Positions 10,993 through 24,400 of a DNA stretch of 64,000 bases are shown piece after piece. The first letter of the stretch is position 1; every line of letters starts with the position of its first letter. A program made the position numbers and the translations under genes. The notes beneath the pieces are model-generated. The model did no database searches. It was not told the origin of the DNA and saw only the letters and a list, made by a program, of their open reading frames with translations. The DNA is taken from positions 7,812,001 through 7,876,000 of the forward strand of contig NC_086266.1 in the NCBI RefSeq assembly GCF_021018805.1, given 5' to 3'. The stretch is from Prinia subflava (taxonomy: Eukaryota > Chordata > Aves > Passeriformes > Cisticolidae).

Positions 10993-11527
10993 TCGGCCGC
11001 CGCGGTCCGGGAAATGGTTCTGCGGGCGGCGGGGGGGAGCTGCGGGCACGGCGGACACGCGTGGGAGCCCCGCGGGTCAGTGCGTGAGTGACCCCGGCGG
11101 GGGGGCGCGGGCCGGGGGGGGCGCGGCCCCTTTAAGGCGCGGGGGGAAGGAGCGGGGCGGGGCCGCCACCGCCCCGCGCGCGGGACACGCCCTCGCCCCG
11201 CCTCGACCGCGGGGGGCGGGGCCGGCCCGGCACAAAGGCGCGCGCGGGGGGGCGGGGCCTGCGGTTCCCGCCCTCGGTGCTCGCCGCGGCCGCCGGGAGG
11301 GGCCGGGCGGGTCCGTGAGGGACGGGCGGGCCCGGCCCCGCCTCAGGGCACGGGCGGGCCCCGCCATGCCCGGCCCGGCGACCCCCGGGTGGCCCCACGT
11401 CCCGCCGGAGCCGCCCCGAGGCGCCGCCCCGGTCGGTTGGTTGGTGAGAGCCCGTTAAAAAAAACCCTTCTTCCCCGCCCCGTGCCTCAGTTTCCCTGGC
11501 TCCTCACGGACTGCGGGTCTCTTGCAG

Positions 11528-13376
<1,849 letters not shown>

Positions 13377-14849
13377 GCGGTGCCCGCCGCGCCGCGCCGA
13401 GCCGCGCTGGGGCCGGCAGCGCCTCCCTCCCTCCCTCCATCCACACCCCGCGGCTCCTGCGGGGCTGGGCGGGGACTGCGGGAGCGCCGGGGCCGAGCCG
13501 AGCCCGCTGCGGGAGCCCCGCCTGCAGGAGCCCCGCCGGCACGGGACGGCAAACAATGGATTCTGGACTGCTGCCTCTTCTCTCTTGTCCCCGGTTGTTT
13601 TTGTTCCTGGGTTTGAGCTCGCCTGGAGGCTCCTTGACTCGTCACCTGGAATTCACCCATTAGCTGCCTCAGGCTCTTCAGCCTCCTCCTCAGGCAGGAC
13701 CCTCCTGTTGCCCCTCGTGTGCTCCCTGTCCCCTGCCCCTCCCAGTGGCCGGGGCCAAAATCTGGGAGCCGTGGCAAGGAGTGATGGGCCCCCATGGAGG
13801 AGCTCTCCATCCCCAGACTGTCCCAGCAGGAGAAGGGACATCAGCTCTCTCTCTGTGTGTCCCTCAGCATGTGCTGGTGCTGGGCTTCATGGGAAGTGCT
13901 GGGGGCACAGAGAGCCAGGACGAAAATGGAATCAAGAAGGGGGGAAACACAACCCAACAGTGACCCACAAACAAGACCATCACCACCACACAAAGGGAAA
14001 CTTTGTGGGACATGGAACTTTTATTTTATGGAATTCTACAAGGGGGTGGGACAGGGTGGGGGGGACGAGGGCCAGCAGCTCTCGGGTTTTTTGGAAGACT
14101 CTGGGCCACTTGAGGTGTTTCTAAGTTAAACCAGCGGCTGTGGCCACATGCTTTGCTTTTTAATAATGGTTTTTGTGGAGTGTTTCTTCCATCCCCCCAG
14201 CCAAGCCCCCTGGTTGCTGGGAGGGTGTCAGGATTTGAGCTGGTGGTGGTGGGAAGGGTCACGGGACCATGACACGGCCCTTGCTCAGGGCAGTCCCTGC
14301 GGGGGCTGGTTGGGAGGAGGCGCTTCCCAGGCTCCCTCTGAGCTGGTGCCTTTGCCCTGGCTCTGTGGGGATGGGGGCACTGGTGTGAGGAGGCGCTAGG
14401 GGGCACTTCAGGGACCTGTGCCCCTGAAAACAACTCCAGCTGCTTGGGAAAGTGCTTTTCCTCAGCTTCCCATCCACCAGGCAGGGTGTGCCGTGGGCAG
14501 AGCTTGTCCCTGGGACAAGCTGAGGGGAGCCTGGTTGGGCACACGTGAGGGGCTGGGACCTGCCCTGGCCACAGCCAGCCCAGCCAGCTGCAGGCCTGGG
14601 GCAGGGTGGCTGGAGAGCTGCCAGTGGGGAACGTTTGGTCAGTTCTATTCATGGCAAGAGGCACTGGAGAAATACCATGGATCGGCCTGATCAGGGTGGG
14701 GATGTCACCTCCCAAAGGGCACAGGGACAAGGCAGAGCTGTTCAAGGCGTTCTGTGGCCAGAGGATGGACCAAGGGCGTCCCAATGGCCTGAGCTGGACG
14801 AGCAGGGCTGCAGGAATGATCAACCCCCTGAACTTGTGCAGGATCTGCT
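13377..14849 (+). other. KLF8: KLF8 3' flank / 3'UTR; no other gene seen
   Basis: Presumed 3'UTR follows the stop codon. I find no AATAAA or ATTAAA in this block, so the transcript end is undefined: it may use a variant signal or extend into the CR1 remnant. The overlapping ORFs at 13.4-14.8 kb show no recognisable protein. Confidence 0.5.
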
Positions 14850-15515
14850 GCTCCAGCTGGGTCCCTCCAAATCCCTGTGGGACCTGGTGGGATTCATCTG
14901 AGAATCCTCCAAGAGTTGCTTAGAGGATTCTCTGATGATGCCATCGCAAAACCTCTATTGATGATTTTGGATGGTCCTGGGAATGCACTTCCACCTGGCT
15001 GGAAACTGGGGGCTGTTGTCCTGATTTTCCAGAAGGGCAAGGAGGACCCTGGAACCCACAGGCCTGTCAGTCTCATTTCAGTGCCCAGTAAAATCATGGA
15101 AAAGATTATTCTGGGAAGTGTTGGAAAACGCCTGGAGGACGACACAGTAATTGGTCACAGCTCCATGAGGGGAAAGTCCTGCTTGTCCAACCCGATTTTC
15201 TTCTACAACAGGGTGTCCCACCTGGTTGATCAAGGAAAGCCAGGAGATGGAATCTTTTTGGAATTCAGGAAAGCTGTTGATCGTGTCTCTCTCTGTTTCC
15301 TTCTGGACAAAATGTCCAGGCCACAGCTGGATAAACACACCATGGGATGGAGCAACTGGCTCATGGGTTGGGCACAGAGGATGACAGAGCGGGGTGACAC
15401 CAGCCTGGCACCTGTCATTACTGGGGTTCCACAGGCTCCCAGCCTGATCCCAGTTCTCTTCATCATCCTGATGAACAACCCAGATGCAGGACTCCAAGGA
15501 GTACTAAGGAAAAAA
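14850..15515 (+). mobile_element. CR1-type LINE reverse transcriptase remnant
   Basis: An open frame of about 219 codons (14877-15536) reads as the first part of a CR1/jockey-clade reverse transcriptase. Visible motifs are PLLMILD, FQKGKEDPG followed by RPVSLISVPSKIMEKII, a GKSCLSN motif, FLEFRKAVDRVS (family form LDFSKAFDTVS) and GVPQAPSLIPVLFIILMNN (family form GVPQGSVLGPVLFNIFIND). The catalytic FADD box and everything downstream are missing, and the conserved glycines of GVPQG and LGP are changed, so it is a dead fragment. It begins with the degraded 'kSMGPDGIHPRIL' region near 14850. Confidence 0.85.
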
Positions 15516-15674
15516 AAATCTAAATTCTTCAGTTGAAGCTTTTTGGGGATTTTGCATGAAAGATGGCCTATTCCAGAGAGAACAATTTCAAAGAAAATAT
15601 ACAAATACTCCTTACAGAAGTGAAAAAAAAAGAAAACAACTTTTGGAGGATTTGGGAATTCTGTCACCTTTTGA

Positions 15675-16030
15675 AGGGCCCCGCGGCACCACCCGGGCTC
15701 GGCCGAGGGTGGAGCTTCTTAAAGGGCCCGTCCCAGCCCCCGCGGGAGGTACCGGGCACGGCCCCACCCGCGGGACCGGGGCACAACCGGGGGACAAGCG
15801 GGGGATAAGCGGGGGACAAGCGGGACCCCCGACCCCAGCGGGCCCGCGCTGGGGCCCGGGGGCGCCTGGGGTACCCGGCGTGAGTCCGCCATGTGACCCC
15901 TGCTCAAAGCAGCTCCTCGTCACCCCGGCAGTGACCCTCGGGACCCCCTCGGGACCCCCTCGGGACCCCCTCGGGACCCCCTCGGGACCCCCTCGGGACC
16001 CCCGGAGCTCTCCTGCACGTACCTGCGCGC
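15675..16030 (-). repeat. Arm 2 of an inverted duplication of the KLF8 upstream region
   Basis: In reverse complement this matches 10680-10992, including 'ctttaagaagctccaccc' and the splice-donor context 'gcaggtacgtgc'. It has internal differences, notably a local expansion of 'gggacaagcgg' units and the 12-bp array at 15.93 kb. It is a GC island-like block 2.3 kb downstream of the KLF8 stop codon, facing back toward KLF8. Confidence 0.8.
15932..16004 (+). repeat. 12-bp tandem repeat
   Basis: About six copies of 'ctcgggaccccc'. The array lies inside the inverted KLF8 upstream copy and is not present in arm 1, so it arose after the duplication. Confidence 0.9.
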
Positions 16031-16529
16031 ACCCTCAGGGGTGTCATGGGCGTTGCTGGCACGCCCAGACAGAGCCTGAGGGTCCCTTGCGGGGCACAGG
16101 GTGCTGGCAGTGTGTGTCAGGGTTGGGGGGTTTCCTCTGGGGGCACGGGGGAGCTCTTGGGAGGTGCCCTTTAGGGGACAGGGCGCTCTTTGGGGGTGCT
16201 GTCAGCCTGTGTTAAGGTTCGGGGTGGTGCTTCGGGACACGTGGGCTCTGTGCGCGCCCTTTTGGGGGTGCTGGTAGGCAAAGCCGTGCTCGGGGGCCCC
16301 TCCTGCCCTTCATTCCCCAGCTGGGTTATGGGGTGGCCCTGCCCCCCTCCTGACCACCGCCAGCGCCGCGGGGTCCGTGTGTGTGGCTGGGACCCCCGGC
16401 AGTGGCGGGGGCTGCTGGGGCGGGTCCCCGTGGGTGCTGCTCGCACCGAAACGCGGCCGGGCCCCGGTGGCAGCGCTCGGGCACCCGGTGGCGCCAGCGG
16501 CCCGCGCTGCGCCAGGGCTGGAGGAGGAG

Positions 16530-16716
16530 CCGAGGGATTCCCGTCCTTCGGGAGTTTCCCTGAGCACTCATCCCCCGGTGCTCCCCTGCCACAGTGAGAA
16601 GCCCTAAAAACGCCCGTGGGAAGGCTGCAGCTGCAAGTTCCGCAAGCACACGGGCATCGAACCCTTCCGCTGCTCGGACCGCGGCCGCAGCTTCTCCCGC
16701 TCCGACTCCCCTGGCT
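16530..16716 (+). pseudogene. Broken duplicate of the KLF8 terminal exon with intron flank
   Basis: The stretch from 'ccgagggattccc' to 'cttctcccgctccgac' matches 13107-13346, including the end of the last KLF8 intron, its polypyrimidine tract and a preserved acceptor AG. Because intron sequence is included, this is a DNA-level duplication and not a retrocopy. Damage: one base lost at the exon start, TAA in place of the TAC of KPYKC, an exact 30-base in-frame deletion removing the [10 protein letters not shown] part of finger 2, and loss of homology inside finger 3. It cannot encode working fingers. Confidence 0.85.
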
Positions 16717-19216
16717 GGGACTGCTGGCACAGGCTGGTTGGGCAGTGGGAATAGGGGCACGGCCCCCAGGTCCCGGGAGGAGCTGCAGAGGTTTGGGGGT
16801 CACACCGGGTCCTGGGTGAGATGCCCAAAGGGACATCGATGTGTGGGCATCACCCTGTGGCTGGAGGAGATGCCGAGGTCCTGCCACACAGGCAGCAGGT
16901 GCCAACCCCTCCCCAGGGGCTGGAATCATCGTCCCAGGGGATCCAGGCTGTGCTTTTTCCCAGCCCCCTCTCCTGGGTGAAGCCCTGAGGGCCTTTAATA
17001 GCTTTGAGCAGCCCCACTTGAGACTCCATTCACATCCCTGGGCCCATTTAAACTCAGCCCGGGGCCTCCAGCTCTGCCCTGGGCTGGAGCTCTCTCAGCC
17101 ATTTCCACAGCCGTTGACCCCCCTGGCGCTCACCTTGGACCTGCCCCATCCCTGGGACTGTCCTGCAGCTTGTGCCAAGGGCAAGGTGAGCCCCAGGGAG
17201 GGCGGTGCCACACCTGCTCTGGGGACAGGTGGTCCCTGAGCCTCAGCAAAGCCCCGTGGTGGCTGCCAGATCCCGTGGCACGAGGGGCACATCCAGATCC
17301 TCACCCCTGGGAGTTCTTCAGAGCCTGTGTGGGATTGTGCTGCTGCCAGACCTTGTGGCAATGGGGACAATCCAGCTCCACATCCCCTCGGAATTCTCCA
17401 GTGCCTGGGGTTGTGCTTGGTGGAAGCACAGAAAACCCTCCTGGTTGTTTTCCACGCTTGGCAAAGGTCCAAGGCTGGGTTTTGGGGAGAAAAAAGCCGA
17501 TACATACCATCCCCTTCCTCTCACCCTGCCTTTGTCCTGGAAACTCAGCCTCAGGCCCTTCTGCTTCCTCCCCTCCCTCCTCCTCTCCCAGGACTGCCTG
17601 CAGGAGCTGCTCCATCTCCCTGCCGGGGGCTGTGATGCTCCCAGCGCTCCCCCATCGCCCGACTGGGGATACCGGGGGCTTCCCCAGCTCCTCGGGGCTC
17701 TTTGCCCATCACCTGCCTGCACTTTTCCGTGGCTGGGACAAGAGTTTAGCAATCCCCAAACCGCTTCCCCGCTGAACGGGCAGGGACTGGGAGGGGTTCT
17801 GCAGCCTGCCGGGGGTCCTGCTGGCCGAGGGCACCCCCGTGTCCCCGGGCCGGGCAGCGAGGTGGCGGTGCCCTGGCTCTGGGCTCACACGGACGCTTCC
17901 TTGTCACTGTCCCTGCCGGGGCTGCCGGGGCCTCTCCCGCCCGCCCGCCCGGCACTGCTCAGACTGGTTTAGCAAGTGGATGGGCTGGGGCGGCCGCTTT
18001 TCCTTTGAAGGGCTCCCGGGAAGCATTTGATGGCTGGAAACCTCCCGAGGAGGAGAAAGGGAAAGACAGAAATAGGTGGTTTTGGGTTTCGGTGGGGGAG
18101 CGGGGCAGGCGCGGAGCTGCTCCGGCAGCTCTGCAGACCTTTGTGTGCCGGGCGTGGGACAGGCGAGCGGTGTCCCCCTGCCCAGAGGGACCCCGGCACA
18201 AGCGGGAGCTCTCGGGCCACACCCGGGGTGGCCTCGGCCCAGGGAGGCAGAGCCGGAGCGGGATGTCCACCACGGTCCCGAGAGAGGTGGGTGCTCCGGT
18301 CGGGGAGGCTGGGTGGGTCTGGGGTGGCAGCAGGGAGGGGAAGAGCTGCTGCAGGAGGAAAGCAGGGCCAGAGACCCCCAGGCAGGGCCTGACCCCTTCC
18401 CCAGCCCCCACCTCCGGAGGGGGACCCTGAGTGGGGGCTCTTGGGGGTCCCTTGGGGAGCCAGCCCAGGGTGAGGTGTGAGGGTGGATGGGGATGCTGGG
18501 GGTGCCTCTGGCTGTGCGGGGGTGATCTGGGGAGTGGGAGCTGAGGTTTGCTTCCCAACCTGATCCAGGTTTCCTCAAAATTTGGTGCCTTTCTTAGCTC
18601 AATTCTCTGTAATTCGGGGCTTCACCTGCCTCCTGCTCCCTCATGAGAGGAGGACCTGGCTGTCCTTCCTCACCATTCCCATGGACCTGGTGTGCTGGGA
18701 TCTAGGACCAGGGACTGGCTCCCCAGTTCTCCCCCAGAGATCCCCAGCAGCCCCAGCCCCTGGCTGGGACCCCCTTTCAGCTCCCTGCGGTCCCTCCATC
18801 TCCCCCTGCACAGGCTCTCACTTCCCAAACCCTCTTCAGCCTCTCTGTGTCGGCTTTTCAGAAGGGAATTCTGCGTGGAATGAGAGGAAAACGTGAGGAA
18901 GGTGAGGAGGGTGGCCGGGTCACAGGGAGCTGCCCTTATCTCTGTGCCATCGTGGGTGGCACGTGGGGACACAACGGGACCGGCGGGGCCCCCGGGGCAA
19001 AGTGCCGGTGCAGAGATGGGCTCAAGGCCGTTCTCCCGGGGGAGATAAGGGCATTGCCTGGATTTGGCCCTTCCCTGCAAGGAGAGGCAGCTCTGCCTTG
19101 GGAAATCATGGACTGTTCCCTGCTGGGCAGGAGCAGCCTGGTGTGAGCCCTGCAGCAGGAATGGGATTCACCAGATGCAGATGGGAGAGAAAGGGAGCTC
19201 TTTTGGCTTTTGTAAT
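16717..19216. other. Intergenic region upstream of KLF5L; no gene seen
   Basis: I see no supported exon. The block is moderately GC-rich (17.7-18.5 kb especially) and largely free of CR1, so it may hold KLF5L upstream regulatory DNA. It contains the inverted GATA pair at 18931-19053. Confidence 0.5.
18931..19053. promoter_or_regulatory. Inverted pair of GATA-type sites
   Basis: TGCCCTTATCTC at 18931-18942 and its exact reverse complement at 19042-19053 are separated by 99 bases, 2.3 kb upstream of the KLF5L start codon. Each core is a consensus AGATAAGG GATA-factor site. Function is inferred. Confidence 0.35.
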
Positions 19217-19412
19217 TTATCATGGAATCATGGAATCATGGAATGGTTTGGGTTGAAAGGACCTCAAAGTCCATCCAGTCCCAGCCTCTGCCATGGCAGG
19301 GACACCTTCCACTGTCCCAGGCTGCTCCAAGCCTCATCCAACCTGGCCTTGAACATTTCCAGGGATAGGGCAGCCACAATTGCTCTGGGCAACCTCACCA
19401 CCCTAATTATAA
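19217..19412 (-). repeat. CR1 LINE 3'-end fragment
   Basis: Reverse-orientation copy beginning with the tandem tail 'catggaatcatggaatcatg' and 'ggtttgggttgaaaggacc', then 'ccactgtcccaggctgctcc'. Confidence 0.88.
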
Positions 19413-20489
19413 ACTTCCCTCCTGCAGGGTTGGTGACACATCCCCTGTCCCTGCATCACCTGGGAGCCCTGGTGAGTGCTCCAGCAGCAGCACAGCTTCC
19501 CTGGAAAATAAAATCCTGCAAGGCCTGAGCTGTTCCCAGGTTTGCTCTCCCAAGGGCTCAACAGGCTCCACTCTCTGGGATGCTCAGCCACCCCAGCTGA
19601 TGTTCTGGGTCCCTGGTGTGGGTGGCAGCTGTGACACCAAACCTCTGCTGTGACTCCTGCTTTGAGCAGTCACAGGTCTCATGTGAAGGCCCTGGAGTGG
19701 CAGGAATCCCATGTTCCCCTTCCCTGGCAGCACTGGGGCTGCTTTCCCTTTGGCCGGGGGGGAGAGCAGCCTTGGCCCCACCACTGCCTTCCCCTACTCT
19801 GTAGTCCCCTGGAGCTGCTGGGATGTCCCCAGGGTGGTGACAGCAGCATCCCTGCCCATGTGGGACCCTCCCTGAGACACACAGGGAACTGGGGAATCTG
19901 GGGCTGGTTTGGGATTGTGAACACAGAGAGGGGGAAGATCCAGACTCGTCCTTGGGGAGGAGCCGGATTAGGACAGTCAGGGCCGGATTATCTGGGGCAG
20001 AATGGCTTTTGTTTTTTTAGTTCTGTGTCAGAAGGGTGATTTTTATTCCCCTATATCTCTGCATCTGTACAGTTCTTCCTTTCCAAAAGTGAAACTCAAA
20101 CACAGTTGCCTGGTGTCTCCATATGAACCCTGTGTCCTCCTGCCTGCCTGTGTTTTTCCAACTGTTGCTTTTCTTTTCCTTCAGGGTTTGTGCCTTTTGT
20201 TTTTGATCCTTCCCTTTTTATCCCTGGGAATGAGAACTGTGAACAAACAGGACCCTCCTCTCAAAATTAGTTTTGGTGCAAAATTGATCAATTTATGGAA
20301 AATGGCATTTTCTCATTGAAAAGTACCCATGCCTGTAAAAAATGGAATATCCCCCTTGTTTCAGTGCAGGGGACTCAGTCTGGGGTCAGTGGCGCAGCTG
20401 GGGGGTGTTCCAGGCCCCAGGGCTGGGGACTGACCCCTCCATCCTGGCGGTGCTGGAGCTGCCTGGGCACCGTGGAGGCTCCTGGAAGA

Positions 20490-21055
20490 GGTCAGGATTT
20501 GGGACTGGGATTGAATCCTGGAGTGCTGGAACTTCCTGGGCTCCTGTGGGAGCACGGCTGGTGACAGAGCTTGGGGCTGGGATTTGGGATCAAATCCTGG
20601 GGTGTGGGATCTTCCTGAGCTCTGTGTGGGAGCGTGGCTGGTGATGGAGCTCCCGGCCACCTGCTCAGAGTTGGGATTAGGGTTAAATCCTGGGGTGCTG
20701 GAGTTTCCTGAGCACTCTGTTGGAACATGGGCTGGTGATGGAGCTTGAGTTTGGGATTGGGGAACAATTCCTGGCATGCCAGAGCTTCCTGAGCTCTGTG
20801 TGGGATCATGACTGGTGGCAGAGCCTGGGCTTGGGGATCAAATCCTGGGGTGCTGGAGCTTCCCAAGCACATTGAGGGACCACAGCCACTGACAGAGCTC
20901 CCGGCCACCTGCTCGGGGTTGGGATTGAACCCCGCGGTGTGGGAGCTTCCCGAGCTCCCTGTCAGAACACACCCGGTAACAGAGCTCCCGGCTTGGGTTT
21001 GGGATTGAATCCCGGGGTGCTGCAGCTCCCCGAGCTCCCTGCGGAGCTCCGGCCC
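20490..21055 (+). repeat. About 80-bp tandem repeat abutting the KLF5L promoter
   Basis: About seven degenerate copies of a unit containing 'tgggattgaatcctggggtg', then 'ctggagcttcctgagctc' and 'ggctggtgacagagctcccg'. The 'aatcctgg' landmark recurs near 20511, 20592, 20685, 20764, 20838, 20927 and 21006. The last copy ends about 15 bases before the core promoter. Confidence 0.8.
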
Positions 21056-21065
21056 CCTCTCGCCC

Positions 21066-21323
21066 TTTTATGCGCGGGTGTCCCGGCGGGGCCGGCGCCG
21101 GGAGCCTGATTGGCTCCACACCCCCGCGCCGCTTCCAGGCGTGTTCTCCTCCGGGCCAGGTAAAGCCTTCCCGCGGCCAGGTAAAGCCTTCCGACCCGGC
21201 CTCCCAGCAGCGCACCTCGCTCCGGCTCGCCTCAGGGGTTTTTTTTTGCCTTCCCCTTCCTCGTTCCCCCCCTTTTCCCCCCTTTTTCCCCGTTTTGCGG
21301 GCCGGGCCCGTCCCCGCGGGGGG
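21066..21323 (+). promoter_or_regulatory. KLF5L: KLF5L promoter and 5'UTR
   Basis: A weak TATA-like TTTTATG (21067-21073), an inverted CCAAT box ATTGG (21109-21113) and a CACCC box CCACACCCC (21116-21124) lie 200-255 bases before the start codon. The CACCC box is a KLF binding site and could allow auto- or cross-regulation by the two KLF genes. A 'ccaggtaaagccttcc' direct repeat follows in the presumed 5'UTR. The exact transcription start is not determined. Confidence 0.6.
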
Positions 21324-21467
21324 ATGAGCGGCGGGCTGGTGGACGCGGCGGTGCTGGCCCCGCTCAAACCCGTCAGCATGTCCGGGGACCCCCACGAGGA
21401 CAGCGCGGTCTTCGAGGACATCAAAGGCCCCTCCCGGCCCCTGGAGAACCCTCCGGACCTGGCGCAG
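21324..21467 (+). CDS. KLF5L: KLF5L exon 1
   Basis: ATG at 21324 follows a GC-rich leader; 48 codons end at the donor GTAAGC (21468) in phase 0. The peptide [19 protein letters not shown] and the end PPDLAQ align with the KLF5 N-terminus as recalled. KLF5 has a longer first exon with proline/alanine tracts that are absent here. Confidence 0.85.
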
Positions 21468-24400
21468 GTAAGCGCCGGGACGGGGCCGCTCCCGCCCGCT
21501 CTGGTGTGCGGAGCCTCCCGAAAAGCTCCGGGTCCGGGCTCGATTCTGTTTTGTGTTTTCCCCGTCCGTGGCTTGGTGGGCTCCCGCTTCCCCCCTCCGC
21601 TGGGTTTGCTTCTGGGCGTGTTGGGTTTCGTTTGGGATTTTGGTTTGGGAATTTTTTGCCTCCTGCCTGCCCTCAAACCTCGCCGCCCTCCGTGTGGGCT
21701 CTGCTCGCACTCCAGGGTTCAATCCGCCTCCCCTGGACCGGCAGGCCAGGGCGTGCCCAGGGGCTCTGCCACTGGGAAAGGTTTTGGGGTTCGAACGGCT
21801 GTGCCTGTGCGTGCCGGACGGGAAACGGGACCTTATTTTCCTTTTTCTTTAATTCTCTGTATTTTTCCACTGCCGCGGTGGGTTAGGAATGCTTCTTGCG
21901 ATCCCCTGGCAGCATTGCCTCTAGGTAAAGACCTGCATAAGTGGCTTTGGGATGCCCCTGCAGGCCTACCCCCGCCGGGGGGACGAGGCTCCGAGGCTCC
22001 GTGTCCCACCCTCAGAGCCTCCGGCCGCCCTTCCCGGCGGGCAGGCGGGTGAGGCAGGCCCGGCCCGGGCTGGAGCCCGGGGCTCCCCTTTCCCCGCTCC
22101 GTGGGGCCGGGGTGCCCTTGGTAATGATTAACGCCGAGCCCCACGGCCCAGCGCCATTTTAGTGCGGGCGGGAACGCCCCGGGCCCGGCGCCGGGGACAC
22201 GCAGGGACCCCGATCCCGGCTGCTGCTCCTCGGGAATCCCCCGGGGGGGATCCCGGCACGGCTGGCACCAGCCAGGGGCTGAGCTGTGTGCCCACGGCCG
22301 GGGCTGTGTGCCCACTGCCCCTTCTCTTGGCCCGTGTCACCCACGTTCCCAGGGCCATTTTGGGGCTCTGTCCCTCAGGGAGGGGAAGGCCGTGTCTCCA
22401 TCTCTGGGTTTCCTGCAGGATTTCCAGGACCCACAGGGGCTGTCAGCAGTGTTCGTGGGGTCAAACACGGGAGCCATTTCTCGGTCTCCTGTGGGTTCCC
22501 GCTCCTCCGTGCGGGGTTTGGGGATCGCGTGGGTCAGAGCCGGGCAGGGGCTCTTGGAAGGCTGGGATTATCTCCGGGGCCTGTCCCCGGGGGAAAAGCT
22601 GTCACCTCCCTCCCAACCTTCCCCTGAAAGGGCTGAGGGAGGGTGAGCTTGGCCTTTTTCCCTTTTCCAGCCAGGTGGGATGAGGCAGTGTGGCCATGGC
22701 CACTGGGGAGCATGGCCATGGCTGGCCCTGAGCCACTCTTGTCCCCTCATGGGGACACCCATGGCTGGAGCCACCTTCACCCCCACCCCGTCCCTGCTGC
22801 TCTTCCAAGGGAAAGGCGCTTTGTCCTCCCAGTTTGATCCCACTTTGCTCTGGGGTGGTGGCAGCTGAGGGGGGCCTTGGAGGTGTCACCCCTTGGCCAC
22901 TGTCCCTCCTTGTCCCTCTCTGGGCAGTGGGGATCCCGTGGATCCCCAAACCCACCCAGGGCTCAGGGCTGTGGCTGGGACACCCCAAGAGCCCCGGGCT
23001 GGACCCCACAGCCCCCGGGGAGGAGTTTTCCATGCCCTGGCTCCTTTCTCCTGGCGGATTCCAGAGGCTGTGGGAGCCGTGGCTGGAGGGTGGAAGAACT
23101 GGAAGGCTGCAGGGCTGGGAAGCCTTTGCTCCAGAGGGTTTTTATCAGTTTGACAAGGCTGGTGCCAAAGGCTGGGACCTTTCAGGTCCAGCTCGGGGCA
23201 ATTCCCTCTGCTCTGCCTGCCCGAGCTTGGGAAGAGGCAGGAGCAAATGATCGCTGTGCTTTCAAAGTCCCATTGCCATATATCCTCCTAAAATTGCTTT
23301 TCAGGTGGGAGCTCTTTGCTGTCAAAAATTTTATTGGATTTGACTCAGGTGGAAACAGATCCTTTGTGGAATTTCCAATCAGTTTTTCCCTTGCCTTGGC
23401 TTTTCCAACCAAAAAAACAAAACAAAACAAAAAAAATCCTGAGAAAAGAGGAGGGAAAAGGGTTCATGGGAGGAAAGGACTTTTCCTTCCCGATTTGAGT
23501 CAGATCAGCCAGAAAAAGCATTTTCTTCTTTAAATCTCCAGCAGCTGACGCTGGAGGGAATAATAATAACAATCATACTAATATAAAAATGATAATAATA
23601 AAGTATGGCACGTCCAGGGAACATTTCAGGAGAGGAGGAGCTGATCCCTCTGTGTGGCTGTCAGGTCCCCTGGATGAGTGAGGGGCCTGGGGTATTTTAT
23701 CCTTGCTCCCACCTGGTTGCCACAGCATTCCTGGGCACCTGAGGCTGGAGAAACATGCCGGGATCACCCAGGGCCTGGGAGGACAGGGCGGGAATTGGCT
23801 CCTCCAGGCTTCCCTGCAGCTGTGGGGAGGTGGCTCTGCCAGCACTGTCCTTGAGCATTTGGGAAGGCGATCCTGTCTCTGTGGCCCATGCTGGGAATTC
23901 CGATGTTGGAGGCTCCGGGGCTGCTGAGAGAGGGCAGGAGCTGCTGGGAAGAGAGAGAAGGACAAACCCCCAGCCTGTCCCTCGGTTTAACCCCTTCCTG
24001 CCTGTGCCAGGCCCCAGTGCAGTTGTGGTGGGGCTGGTGAGCCCCCAGTGGGGCTGAGCCTGTGGTGGGAAACAAGGAAGATCCTGATGAGTGTGGAAAG
24101 GGATTTTCCTTGGCTGTAGGCTGAGGAACAGCAGCAAAGAGCTCACTTTGTGTCCCCTGATCCCAGTTCCTGTCCCACAGGAACTTCCCCACCCTGTCCT
24201 TGGCTCCCTCTGGGCTGGGGTGGGGGCTCAGGAGGAATAAAACATCTCCAGCATCTGGGAGGTGCTTGGACACATCAGATGGGATCAGGAAAGTGTTCCC
24301 AGAGCTTTTCCTGGCACTTCGTCTCCTCAGTGCTGGGAACAGCACTTCCCAGACGCGTCCAGCAGTGTGGAGGAACTGTGGAACAGGGTGGAAGTGCTAT

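Larger units (their letters stand above)
8440..11460. promoter_or_regulatory. CpG island covering the KLF8 5' region
   Basis: Very GC-rich sequence, with dense CpG and GC boxes at 8440-9100 and again at 10300-11460. This is the expected setting for a vertebrate KLF promoter. It contains at least two possible first exons: one with a donor at 8608 (GTGCGT), the other with a donor at 10687 (GTACGT). Long ORFs on both strands are composition artefacts. Confidence 0.75.

Noticed and set aside
10156..11458. Long overlapping frames of 300-379 codons upstream of KLF8
   Set aside because: Driven by GC content and the 'ggtgccg' minisatellite; no conserved peptide. Only the splice donors were kept as possible first-exon ends.
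16190..16716. A third functional KLF gene from the finger-like sequence near 16.6 kb
   Set aside because: A stop codon in the linker, a frameshift, the loss of half of finger 2 and a broken finger 3 make it a pseudogene.
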